From contig VGPP01000028.1 in assembly GCA_016882585.1 (NCBI GenBank), positions 1 to 15,572 of the forward strand: DNA of 15,572 bases. Direction: 5' to 3'. A model generated the notes under the pieces. The model saw only the letters and a list, made by a program, of their open reading frames with translations, did not search any database and had not been told where the DNA came from. Positions 7,386-14,633 of this stretch are shown one piece after another; the stretch's first letter is position 1, and each line of letters starts with the position of its first letter. The translations under genes were made by a program, and so were the position numbers. The stretch is from Cyanobacteria bacterium M_surface_7_m2_037. Lineage in GTDB: Bacteria; Cyanobacteriota; Cyanobacteriia; PCC-6307; Cyanobiaceae.

Positions 7386-8435
7386 TCAGGAGCGCAGCAG
7401 CGCTCGCCAACGGCGCTCGGTGCTCTCCATCACGTGATGGATGCGATTGAGCACCACCAGTCGGTTGGCGACGCGTTGCAGCTGCTGCGGGTTCAAGGCT
7501 GCAAACGCCGCGGCCGCTTCCGGGCTCTGCACACTGCTGAGTGGCAGCTCGGGCAATGGCTCCTGGGGCGGTGGCTGCAGCTCCATGGACCGCCGGAGCA
7601 CCGTCTGCCAGGCCAGCAACCGATCAGCGCTGGCCGCGCTGAAGAGCAGCGCCGCCTGATGTTGAGCTTCGAGCCCCCAGGCTTGCCAGTCGGGGTCAGG
7701 CAGCCGGCGCAGTTCATCGAGGTCGAGGATCAGGTTTTCGCAGGCGTGATCCAGCAGCTCCCACATCTGGGCTACGGGGTGCTGTGGCGCTAAGGGGCCG
7801 AGCTCCCGCAAGGCGTTCACGCGCTGGTCGCGCAGGCTGAGCAAGCTGCTGCGCAATGTCTGCAACCGTTGGGTCAGTCGCCGGCGCCGCTCTGCCTGAG
7901 GGATCTGCTGGTGGAGATGGTCTTGCAGGGTGTGACCCAGATCCACCAGCAGTTGCAGGAGGCCCAGGCGCTGCTCCATTCGCGCCTGGGAGGGCCAGAA
8001 CAGCCGCAGGCTGAGCAGCGCCATGATCACTCCGAAGGCTGTCCAGAACAGGCGCAGCGGAATCCAGGCGCCGAGCTGATGCTCGTGGGTGAGCCAACCG
8101 GTGATCACCACAAAACAGCACACCGTGTAGCCCACGGTGAGCCGGAGTGAACCGGCGATCAGGCGCGCCAGCAGCAGGACCAGGGGCAACGCCACCAACA
8201 CGGGCAACTGCCCCCAGGCCCGGTAGCCGAAGAACACCACCGCGGCTCCGATCGCGGTGCCGATCAGGCGCTGCCGCCCCAGCTCGAGCGTGTTGCCGTA
8301 GGTCCCCACCGTGACGCTGAGCACGGCCAGCGACGCGTACGTGGCGAAGGCCAGCCCCGTGAGGGTGGCAAAGCCGTTGACGACAGCCACCGTGAGGGCC
8401 AGCCGCAAGGTGTCGCGTAGGGCTGGGGTGCTCAT
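7386..8435 (-). CDS. FUSC family C-half-like transporter subunit (copy B')
   Basis: This 349-residue inner-membrane protein corresponds to one membrane-plus-cytosolic half of a FUSC (fusaric acid resistance/aromatic acid exporter) pump. Residues 10-147 hold about six membrane helices. The FUSC signature ELGRQRLIGTAIG is at 51-63, and a LSLRLFWP motif at 141-148 ends the membrane part. A helical cytosolic tail rich in Leu, Gln and Arg follows (about 150-349). It is clearly paralogous to the gene at 12127-13170: both share NGFA..TGLA, ALAVLSV, TYG, ELGRQRL.GT, GWL.HE, WIPLR.FWT and LLSLRLFWP. Its ATG lies in the stop of the upstream half (ATGA), so the two are translated as a pair. It is the last gene of the proposed operon, and its stop codon abuts that of the convergent 63-residue gene. 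Confidence 0.82.
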   Translation of the reverse strand: MSTPALRDTLRLALTVAVVNGFATLTGLAFATYASLAVLSVTVGTYGNTLELGRQRLIGTAIGAAVVFFGYRAWGQLPVLVALPLVLLLARLIAGSLRLTVGYTVCCFVVITGWLTHEHQLGAWIPLRLFWTAFGVIMALLSLRLFWPSQARMEQRLGLLQLLVDLGHTLQDHLHQQIPQAERRRRLTQRLQTLRSSLLSLRDQRVNALRELGPLAPQHPVAQMWELLDHACENLILDLDELRRLPDPDWQAWGLEAQHQAALLFSAASADRLLAWQTVLRRSMELQPPPQEPLPELPLSSVQSPEAAAAFAALNPQQLQRVANRLVVLNRIHHVMESTERRWRALLRS

Positions 8436-9433
8436 GGGATGTGCTCGATCCCGTCTCGGATCAGCGCGCGGCTGTGGAGCAAGCGGTCCAGTTGATCCAG
8501 CTGTTGAGCGATGGCGAGCACCAAAGGCGCTGAACTGTGGCTGGTGTGGGCTTCTGCCAGCCAAACCTCTGCCGAGGCCAGCTGCAGGGACTGCCGCCCT
8601 GGAGCTGGGTTCAAGAGGCTGCCCTCCAGACCCTGAAGCCGCTCCTCCAGTAGCCCACCGGTTGGCAGCGGGGTGGTGAGCTGCAGCAACAGCGGTTCGA
8701 CAAGCATCCACTGGCGCAACAGCTGGCGCCAGATGCTGCCTGTTTGCGCCCAGCGAGAGCTCAACCGCCGGACCCGGGCAGGGGTTGGGGTCTGGCGGCG
8801 TTGGTCGCGCAGTTGTTGGAGCAGCAGGATCTGGGGCAAGAGCTCCTGGGATCGAAGCGGGGCTGGTGGGGTGCCGCCATTGATCAACCACTGCCGCATC
8901 AGGCTGATCTGCTCGCTCAGTTGTTCGGCGAGGCGGTGCTCCAGGAGTGGCAGTTGCTGGAGGGAGCGCTTCGGCCAGAAGGCCCAGGTGGCGAGCTGGG
9001 CCATCGCGATGCCCACCACCACGCTGAAGGCCAGATCGAAGATCAGGGCCCAGGTGAAGTGCTTGCCGGTGCCCATGATCTCGAGGGCCCAACAGCCCAT
9101 GTAGCCCATGCTCAGCCCCTTGAGCAGGCCAAGGCCGCGCACCAGGGCGCCGGTGATCAGCAGGCCGAGGGCGGTGACCAGCCAACCGCTGGTGAACGCT
9201 TGCAGTACCACAGCCGTGAGGATGCCGATCAGCGCCCCTCCCACCATCTGGCTCACAAAGCGCAGGGGGGTGAGCTCGTTGTCGTTGATGAACAACACCG
9301 CCACCAACAGCCCGAGCAGCATCACGCTGGTGCGGCCCGACCAGAGCATGATCCCGATCGTGAGGGTGGCCGCCAGCCAGGTGCGCAGGCTGTTGCGCCA
9401 GAGCGGGCTGAGGGCAGGCAGGGCGGTGGCCAT
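8432..9433 (-). CDS. FUSC family N-half-like transporter subunit (copy A')
   Basis: This 333-residue inner-membrane protein has the architecture of the N-terminal half of a FUSC/AaeB pump: about six helices between 15 and 154 (opening LWRNSLRTWLAATLTIG, closing ATWAFWP), then a helical cytosolic part. It is paralogous to the gene at 13167-14135: both open with L.RNSL, contain an acidic D-N-D/E turn after the second helix, an SGW motif after the third, and end the membrane part in FWP. The glycine-rich signature is weakened here (SQMVGGALIG instead of ARILGTVLGG), so this copy is the more diverged. ATG 9433 follows the TolC-like gene after 14 bases, and its end overlaps the next half by four bases. 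The two halves likely form one functional pump; substrate unknown. Confidence 0.8.
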   Translation of the reverse strand: MATALPALSPLWRNSLRTWLAATLTIGIMLWSGRTSVMLLGLLVAVLFINDNELTPLRFVSQMVGGALIGILTAVVLQAFTSGWLVTALGLLITGALVRGLGLLKGLSMGYMGCWALEIMGTGKHFTWALIFDLAFSVVVGIAMAQLATWAFWPKRSLQQLPLLEHRLAEQLSEQISLMRQWLINGGTPPAPLRSQELLPQILLLQQLRDQRRQTPTPARVRRLSSRWAQTGSIWRQLLRQWMLVEPLLLQLTTPLPTGGLLEERLQGLEGSLLNPAPGRQSLQLASAEVWLAEAHTSHSSAPLVLAIAQQLDQLDRLLHSRALIRDGIEHIP

Positions 9434-9447
9434 GGGGTTGGCCGCGC

Positions 9448-11271
9448 TCAGCGGGGGGCGTTGGAGAGCTGGAGTTGCAGTTGCGGTTGGATCCGTTGAT
9501 CTGGATCGCGCGGCATCGGCAGCAGTTCGCGCAGCAGGCGCGCGTAGGTGATGTTGACGTTCACCGTGGCATTGAGCCGTTGCACCAGGCTGCTGATCAG
9601 CCGATCCTGGGTGATCGAGAGATCAATCTCGCTTGATAGACCCGTGAGGTAGCGCAGGCGCACATCGCGGAACGCTTCCAGGGCGGCGGCCACGCCGCGC
9701 CGGGCTGAGCTGAGCTTGGCCAGGCTGGCTTCGTGATTGAAGAAGGCTTGCTCAAGGCGCAGGCGGATGTCGTTGCGGGTGGCGGCGTATTGCTGGGCGG
9801 CCGCCGCCTCGCGTTTGGCCAGGGCGCGGGCCTGGCCGGCGGTGGTGCCTGCATCGAAGAGCAGCCAGGTCATTGTGAGGCCTACCGACCAATCCCAGGC
9901 ATTGGTCGATGTGAGCGGCACGGCCGTGGAGCCGCAGCATCCGTCTCCGACTATTTCGAAATTGCCAAGGCTGGAGAGGTTGCTGCTGCCACCGGCGTTG
10001 GCGAAGAGGGAGAGCTTGGGCAGTAGCCCGGCGGCGGTGGCCTGCTTCTGCTGCGCCAGGGCAGAGCGGGTGGCCAGGATCGCCTCCAGTTCTGGATTAC
10101 CTCGGTAGGCGGCCAGCAGGCTTTGCTCGAGATCGAGCGGCCAGCGCGGTTGCACCACGATCGGATCACTGGCCGTTGGGGTGACCGCCGGCGGCAGGTT
10201 GAGCAACACCGCCAGCTGGCGGCGGGCCACGGCCCGATCGGCGAGGGTCTGGATCAGCACTTCTTGATCAGAGGCCTGGATCGCTCGGCGCCGCAGCACA
10301 TCGAGCCTGGGCACCAACCCCGCCTGCTTGAGATCGAAGCTGTCCTGGAGGATCACCAGGTCGTTGCGCACATTGGCGTCGTAGATCCGGACCAGCTGGT
10401 CCTGTTGCTGCAGCTGGTAGTAGGCCTCGCTCACCTGCAGCTGCAGAGCGCGCAGCTGGTTGGCGTAGGTGTTGCGCTGCTGATTGAGGTTGGCACGGGC
10501 GGCGCGCACGTTGGGGGTGCGGGCGAAGTCGAGCAGGGCGTAATTGAGCTGCAGTCCACCCTCGGCGTCACTGCTGCCGGAGGTGGCTTTCGCCAAGCCG
10601 CCTTCGGGGGCATAGAAGGCGCCGGCGGTGGTTGTGTAGCCCGGGGCTTTGCTGCTCGGTTTGAGGAGGCCGTTTTTGGAGAAGAGCGGGCCGAAGCCGA
10701 GCGTGTTGTTCGGGGCCAGTATTGTTTCGGTGCTACGGCTGCGGCTGTAGCCGCCGGCGGCGTAAGCGCTGATGCTGGGCCAGTAGGTGCCCATCGCGGC
10801 CTGCATGGTGGCGAGAGCAGCCGCCACCTGTTCGCGCTGGGCCTGGAGGCTGGCGCTGTTGGCAAAGGCCAGGGCCAGGGCCTGCTCGAGGCTGAGCCCT
10901 GCAATCGCGTTGTCGGCCAGCTGCTGCGGGGTTGGCAGATTCAGGGGCGGCGCTGGCTGGCTCTGGGTGGGGCCGAGTGGGCCTTGGGCCGGTTGATTGG
11001 GGCGCAGCAGGTTGGGTGGCAACTCCAGGGTGCTGAGCACATCGCGCACCGCCGGTTCCGGCTCCAGTGGCAGCAGTTGATCGAGGACCTTCAGCTCCGC
11101 ATCGAGTTGCTGCCAGCTGCGCTCCAGCCGCTCGGTGTTGCCGGGGTTGCTCAGGGGCGCGGAGACGGTGCCTGCCAGGGGGGGGGTGGCCTGCGCCACG
11201 GCGACCACCGGAGCCATGGCTGGCGCTGTGGCCAGGGCGAGCATCATCAGCACGTGCTGTCGGAATGCCAC
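9448..11271 (-). CDS. TolC-like outer membrane efflux protein
   Basis: This outer membrane exit duct has about 607 residues. From GTG 11271 the protein begins with a basic-hydrophobic signal peptide (AFRQHVLMMLALATAPA, then AVAQA as a likely cleavage region); ATG 11247 or 11244 are alternatives. A poorly conserved, proline- and glutamine-rich stretch follows (about 60-115). Then come two outer-membrane efflux (OEP, PF02321) repeats: the first opens at LSLEQALALAFANSASLQAQ and contains the YYQLQQQDQLV helix and AGLVPRLDVL; the second opens at DLEQSLLAAYRGNPELEAI and ends with ITYARLL. An unusual Cys-Cys pair sits in the loop VGDGCCGSTA of the second repeat. It lies between the channel-like gene (11-base gap) and the second FUSC pair, so it is the natural outer-membrane partner of the local FUSC and HlyD proteins. 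Confidence 0.9.
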   Translation of the reverse strand: MAFRQHVLMMLALATAPAMAPVVAVAQATPPLAGTVSAPLSNPGNTERLERSWQQLDAELKVLDQLLPLEPEPAVRDVLSTLELPPNLLRPNQPAQGPLGPTQSQPAPPLNLPTPQQLADNAIAGLSLEQALALAFANSASLQAQREQVAAALATMQAAMGTYWPSISAYAAGGYSRSRSTETILAPNNTLGFGPLFSKNGLLKPSSKAPGYTTTAGAFYAPEGGLAKATSGSSDAEGGLQLNYALLDFARTPNVRAARANLNQQRNTYANQLRALQLQVSEAYYQLQQQDQLVRIYDANVRNDLVILQDSFDLKQAGLVPRLDVLRRRAIQASDQEVLIQTLADRAVARRQLAVLLNLPPAVTPTASDPIVVQPRWPLDLEQSLLAAYRGNPELEAILATRSALAQQKQATAAGLLPKLSLFANAGGSSNLSSLGNFEIVGDGCCGSTAVPLTSTNAWDWSVGLTMTWLLFDAGTTAGQARALAKREAAAAQQYAATRNDIRLRLEQAFFNHEASLAKLSSARRGVAAALEAFRDVRLRYLTGLSSEIDLSITQDRLISSLVQRLNATVNVNITYARLLRELLPMPRDPDQRIQPQLQLQLSNAPR

Positions 11272-11282
11272 CCTGTTGCCAA

Positions 11283-12119
11283 TCAGCGCCTGTTGCGCCG
11301 CAGTCTGGGGGACGCCTCCGCAACCTGACGCCGGCGGTGTGCCGCCTTGCGGCCGGTAGCGAGTTGCCGCGGTTTGCCGAGCACGCCGGCGATCAGGATC
11401 GCCACATACAGCTGGCCCACGATCGTGATAGCCACGCTGGCACTCAGGCTGGTGAGGCTCTCTGGGTTGAGCGCTGCGCTGCCCAAGGTGGTGAGGCAGC
11501 CAAAGGCAGCCCCGAGCATCTGCGGCGCATGGGCAATGCCCACCGGGAGCTGCGAATGGCCGCTGGGTGCTAGATGGAAGGCCGCCGGATCCAACACCAG
11601 CAGGGAATTGAGCAGGATTCCCCCGGTGAAGCCGATCAGCAGGTAGCCGGCTGCCGCGCCCATGAGCAGGTCGCCGTTGAACAATGGTTCCTCGGCCAGC
11701 GCCTTCATCAAGGTCCAGAGCACGTAGAGCATCAACGTCAGCCACACCGCGATGTGCAGCACGCTCAGCTGGATCGCCAGGGGCGGCGCCAGGAGCAGCG
11801 CGGTCTGCCACACCAGTTCCAGGCCAGCTGCCACCAGCCAGCCCAATACAAGCCACTTGCGGCGTTTGAGGATCCTCCCCAGATGGTGATGCTCGCGCTG
11901 ATGCATCACATTGCCGCCCAGGTGTGGGGTGAGCCGGTTCTGAGGCAGCAGCGGTGAATCCATCAACACCGCAACGCCGGCGATCACCAAATACGCCACG
12001 CTCACCAGCTGCGGCACCTCTTGCATGGCCCGCAGGCCTGCCAGGGCCACCACCTCCACGATCAACAAACCGCGGTAAAAGTTATGCCGCTGTTTCAGCA
12101 GCATCCGAACAACGCTCAT
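11283..12119 (-). CDS. Potassium-channel-like membrane protein with non-canonical selectivity filter
   Basis: This 278-residue membrane protein is related to the two-TM pore (Ion_trans_2, PF07885) proteins of cyanobacteria. Hydrophobic helices are at about 15-31, 38-53, 89-111, 117-138 and 150-176, followed by a pore-helix-like segment (MLGAAFGCLTT at 201-211) and a last helix (ITIVGQLYVAILIAGVLG, 231-248). The GQLYVAILIA helix is characteristic of these channels. At the position of the filter TxGYGDxxP this protein has TLGSAALNP (211-219): the tyrosine, second glycine and aspartate are all replaced, so potassium selectivity is not expected. The tail is strongly basic (RKAAHRRRQ...RLRRNRR). 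ATG 12119 lies 7 bases after FUSC half B and the stop 11 bases before the TolC-like gene. A role as an accessory or sensor subunit is inference. Confidence 0.72.
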   Translation of the reverse strand: MSVVRMLLKQRHNFYRGLLIVEVVALAGLRAMQEVPQLVSVAYLVIAGVAVLMDSPLLPQNRLTPHLGGNVMHQREHHHLGRILKRRKWLVLGWLVAAGLELVWQTALLLAPPLAIQLSVLHIAVWLTLMLYVLWTLMKALAEEPLFNGDLLMGAAAGYLLIGFTGGILLNSLLVLDPAAFHLAPSGHSQLPVGIAHAPQMLGAAFGCLTTLGSAALNPESLTSLSASVAITIVGQLYVAILIAGVLGKPRQLATGRKAAHRRRQVAEASPRLRRNRR

Positions 12120-12126
12120 GGCAGGT

Positions 12127-13170
12127 TCAACGTGTGTTGATGATCGCGTTCCAGTTGGTTTCTGCATCCCCAACCGCCTGTGCGGCCAAGCGGCACAGCT
12201 GCAGCCGGGTGGCGATGCGTTCGAGGCGATCCAGCGAGGCGCTGTTGGCCACGGGGTCGTTGAGCTCGTCGTTGAGGGATTCCCAGCTCGCGGGTAACGC
12301 CAGGCCCTGTGATGGGGGTTGGGGGAGGCCATGGCTCCCGCGCAGTTGCCGTTGCCATTGCAAAAGCTGCGCGGCCAGCGCGCTCAACAGATCTGCCTCC
12401 GCCTGGTGTAGGCGCTCCACCAGCTGTGAGTGCTGATGGTTTGGCCTGGCCCGTTCCAGGCCGCCCACCAGCGTCACCAGCCTTGAGGCCGCGGCATCGA
12501 GATCGCTCACCAGCAGAAAGGCGGGATGGCGGGTGGGTTGCGTGCCCAGTTCCTGCAGCAGCGCCGGGCGCAGGCTGCGGGCGCCCTGGAGGGTGGCGCG
12601 CAGCCTGCGGTAGCGATGGTCGTGCTCTCCAAGGCTTGGGTTCGTCTCCAGCTGCGCTGCCAGGGCGAGGAAGCTCTCCTGAAGTTGCTGCATCAGGTCG
12701 GCGTAGCGAGCGAGGCATTGGCTCAGGCCCCTGGCCGGCCAGAACAGGCGCAGGCTCAGCAGCGTCAGCAACACGCCCAGAACGGTCCAGAAGAAGCGCA
12801 GCGGGATCCAGCTGGCGAGGCTGCCCTCATGCACCAGCCAGCCCATCACCACGATTATCCCGCCCACCTTGTAACCCACCTTTAGGCCGAGGACGCCCCC
12901 CAGCAGCCGCAGGCACCCAAGCGTGATTGCCAGGCCCACGGCCAGCGGCAGGCTCTGCAGGCACTCGTAGCCGATCAAGAGCAGGATCGAGCCGAGCACC
13001 GTGCCCAGGAGCCGTTGGCGGCCCAGCTCGATCGCGCCGCCGTAGGTGCTACCCGAGACGGAGAGCACCGCCAGGGCCACGTACTGGCCATCGGCCAGGC
13101 CGGTGATGCTGGCGAAGCCATTGCCGAGACCAGCGGTGAGCGCTGTGCGTAGGGCGTTGCGGTTGATCAC
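12127..13170 (-). CDS. FUSC family C-half-like transporter subunit (copy B)
   Basis: This 347-residue inner-membrane protein has about six helices in residues 8-144, the FUSC signature ELGRQRLLGTVLG at 48-60, a GWLVHE turn at 110-115, WIPLRFFWT at 121-129 and the closing LSLRLFWP at 138-145. A helical cytosolic domain with many Leu, Gln and Arg residues fills the rest. It is the close paralogue of the gene at 7386-8435; the membrane half is clearly the better conserved part. The GTG start sits in the four-base overlap GTGA with the stop of half A. Together A and B make 669 residues, similar to the single-chain AaeB of E. coli (about 655). Function in export of a small organic compound is inferred from the family. 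Confidence 0.82.
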   Translation of the reverse strand: MINRNALRTALTAGLGNGFASITGLADGQYVALAVLSVSGSTYGGAIELGRQRLLGTVLGSILLLIGYECLQSLPLAVGLAITLGCLRLLGGVLGLKVGYKVGGIIVVMGWLVHEGSLASWIPLRFFWTVLGVLLTLLSLRLFWPARGLSQCLARYADLMQQLQESFLALAAQLETNPSLGEHDHRYRRLRATLQGARSLRPALLQELGTQPTRHPAFLLVSDLDAAASRLVTLVGGLERARPNHQHSQLVERLHQAEADLLSALAAQLLQWQRQLRGSHGLPQPPSQGLALPASWESLNDELNDPVANSASLDRLERIATRLQLCRLAAQAVGDAETNWNAIINTR

Positions 13171-14135
13171 TGCGGCGCCAGGCGATTCAGGCCCCCGAGG
13201 CAGGCATGCAGAGGCCGCAGTTCCTCAGCCAGGGCGAGGAGGGGGAGCAGGGGTAGTTGTTGTTGTTCAGCGAGCTGTTGCCAGGACCGGCTTTGGCGTT
13301 GGGGCGTGGGGGCGGGAGTGGCGGCCAATTGTTGTTGCAGGGCCTCAACCGTGTGGCGGATCAATTCGGCCTGCTGCGCCTTCTGCTCCGGCAGGCTCTG
13401 CAGCAGGCGCTCCCAGGAGATCCAATGGAACTGCGTGAGCTGCCAGAGCCGTAGCCGCTGCTCCCATTGGCGGCGGCGCAGCAGCCGATGACGCGGACCG
13501 CTGCGCTCCCGCCCCACCAGTTGTTCCATGCGCACCAGATCGGTGGTGAGCGGTGCGGGGTTGAGGGGGGTGGGTCGTTGCTGCTGATCCTGCAACCAGG
13601 CGTTGTAGTGCTGCAGCTGGCTGAGCAGGGCGCAGCGCAGGCGTTGATCGGCGGCGTTCAGCTCCCGGTAGCTGTCGCGCGGCCAGAACAGCAGCCCCAC
13701 CAGGATCGCCACCACGCAGCCCACAACCGTGTCGAGCGCACGGTTGAACACGTAGTTCCAGTTGAGAGCCACGTGGCTCGGAATCATCAGAAACATGATG
13801 CAGGTGATCCCGGCGGTGCCCAGGGCGCTCTGCCAGCCCAGGGCCTGCAGGATCGGGATCATCAGCACCAGTGACACCAGCACCCCCATCCAGCCCGAAA
13901 GGATGGTGTGCACCATGAAGGTGATCAGTCCGCCCAACACCGTGCCCAGGATGCGGGCACTGGCGGCGCTGATGGTCTGATCATCGTTGTCGTCTAGAAC
14001 GATGATGGCAGCGAGCACTGGATACCAGACAAACTCGATCCGCTCTGTCCACACCGCGATGGTGGCCGTGACAAAGACCGCGACTGAGAGCTTGAGGCTG
14101 TTGCGCAGCAACTCGTTCGACACCGGCTGCAGCAA
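13167..14135 (-). CDS. FUSC family N-half-like transporter subunit (copy A), first gene of operon
   Basis: This 322-residue inner-membrane protein is like the N-terminal half of FUSC/AaeB exporters. Residues about 12-151 contain six hydrophobic segments. The acidic turn VLDDNDDQTIS at 47-57 precedes the signature SARILGTVLGG at 59-69, and the membrane part ends with LVGLLFWPRDSYRE at 145-158, a phrase typical of this family. The rest is cytosolic and helical. The start could be TTG 14135 or GTG 14123; neither has a strong ribosome site. It is the promoter-proximal member of the six-gene run and lies back-to-back with the MgtC-like gene. Its end overlaps half B by four bases. Confidence 0.82.
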   Translation of the reverse strand: MLQPVSNELLRNSLKLSVAVFVTATIAVWTERIEFVWYPVLAAIIVLDDNDDQTISAASARILGTVLGGLITFMVHTILSGWMGVLVSLVLMIPILQALGWQSALGTAGITCIMFLMIPSHVALNWNYVFNRALDTVVGCVVAILVGLLFWPRDSYRELNAADQRLRCALLSQLQHYNAWLQDQQQRPTPLNPAPLTTDLVRMEQLVGRERSGPRHRLLRRRQWEQRLRLWQLTQFHWISWERLLQSLPEQKAQQAELIRHTVEALQQQLAATPAPTPQRQSRSWQQLAEQQQLPLLPLLALAEELRPLHACLGGLNRLAPQ

Positions 14136-14145
14136 CGAGCGCTCG
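14136..14145. promoter_or_regulatory. Perfect 10-bp palindrome CGAGCGCTCG in the divergent region
   Basis: A perfect inverted repeat without spacer lies in the 51 bases between the start of the FUSC/TolC operon and the MgtC-like gene. It could be an operator for a regulator of the divergent genes, or part of a leader hairpin if the operon starts at GTG 14123. At this GC content a 10-base palindrome can occur by chance, so support is weak. No convincing -10/-35 pair was identified beside it. Confidence 0.2.
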
Positions 14146-14186
14146 CTAGGAGCTTATGGCTGCTTCAGGGTGAATGCCGGTTTGCC

Positions 14187-14633
14187 ATGAGCTGGATTCC
14201 GGCTGTATCTCCCGATCTGGAGGTGTTGCTGCGCCTTGGCATGGCGGTGCTCTGCGGCATGGCGGTGGGAGTCAACCGCGCTCAGCACTTTCGCCATCCC
14301 CAGCCCAGCCGCCTGCGCATGCATGTGTTGGTGGGCTTGAGCGCCTGCCTGATGGTGCTGGCAGCGGGGCCGGATCTGGAGGCCCGCAGCCGGGTGATTC
14401 AGGGGGTGGCCACCGGTGTGGGCTTCCTCGGTGCCGGCGAGATCCTGGTGGATCGCCGCGGCAATGGCCATGACGACCCCACCCCCCAGGTGCATGGCCT
14501 CACCAGTGCGGCCTCGATTTGGTTCACGGCGGCGCTGGGGGTCACGGTGGCTGCCGCCAGCCCGTTGATGGCTCTGGTGGCTCTGTTGCTGGCGCTGCTT
14601 GTGCTCTCCCGTTCCGGACATCCCCATGGCTGA
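14187..14633 (+). CDS. MgtC/SapB family membrane protein
   Basis: This short inner-membrane protein (148 residues) matches the N-terminal membrane domain of the MgtC/SapB family: a first helix LRLGMAVLCGMAVGV at 15-29, the RLRMHVLVGLSACLMVLA segment at 42-59, the signature VATGVGFLGAGEILV at 74-88, GLTSAASIWFTAALGV at 104-119, and a last helix at 126-140. The usual glutamate of the GLERE motif is missing (GVNRAQ at 28-33), and the C-terminal ACT-like domain found in Salmonella MgtC is absent. MgtC proteins are linked to magnesium limitation and ATP synthase control in enterobacteria; no such role can be read here. The gene overlaps the next one by eight bases. Confidence 0.85.
   Translation: MSWIPAVSPDLEVLLRLGMAVLCGMAVGVNRAQHFRHPQPSRLRMHVLVGLSACLMVLAAGPDLEARSRVIQGVATGVGFLGAGEILVDRRGNGHDDPTPQVHGLTSAASIWFTAALGVTVAAASPLMALVALLLALLVLSRSGHPHG

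Noticed and set aside
7386..9185. A single 599-residue FUSC protein
   Set aside because: The part upstream of 8435 is an out-of-frame reading of the A' gene. FUSC half B' begins at ATG 8435.
10123..11328. A 401-codon + strand open frame opposite the TolC-like gene
   Set aside because: It is Gly/Val/Ala-rich without domains and is an antisense shadow of the clear TolC coding strand.
9448..11856. A longer TolC gene starting upstream of 11271
   Set aside because: The added N-terminal sequence overlaps the channel-like gene and is Pro/Arg/Gly-rich; a signal peptide appears only from about 11271.
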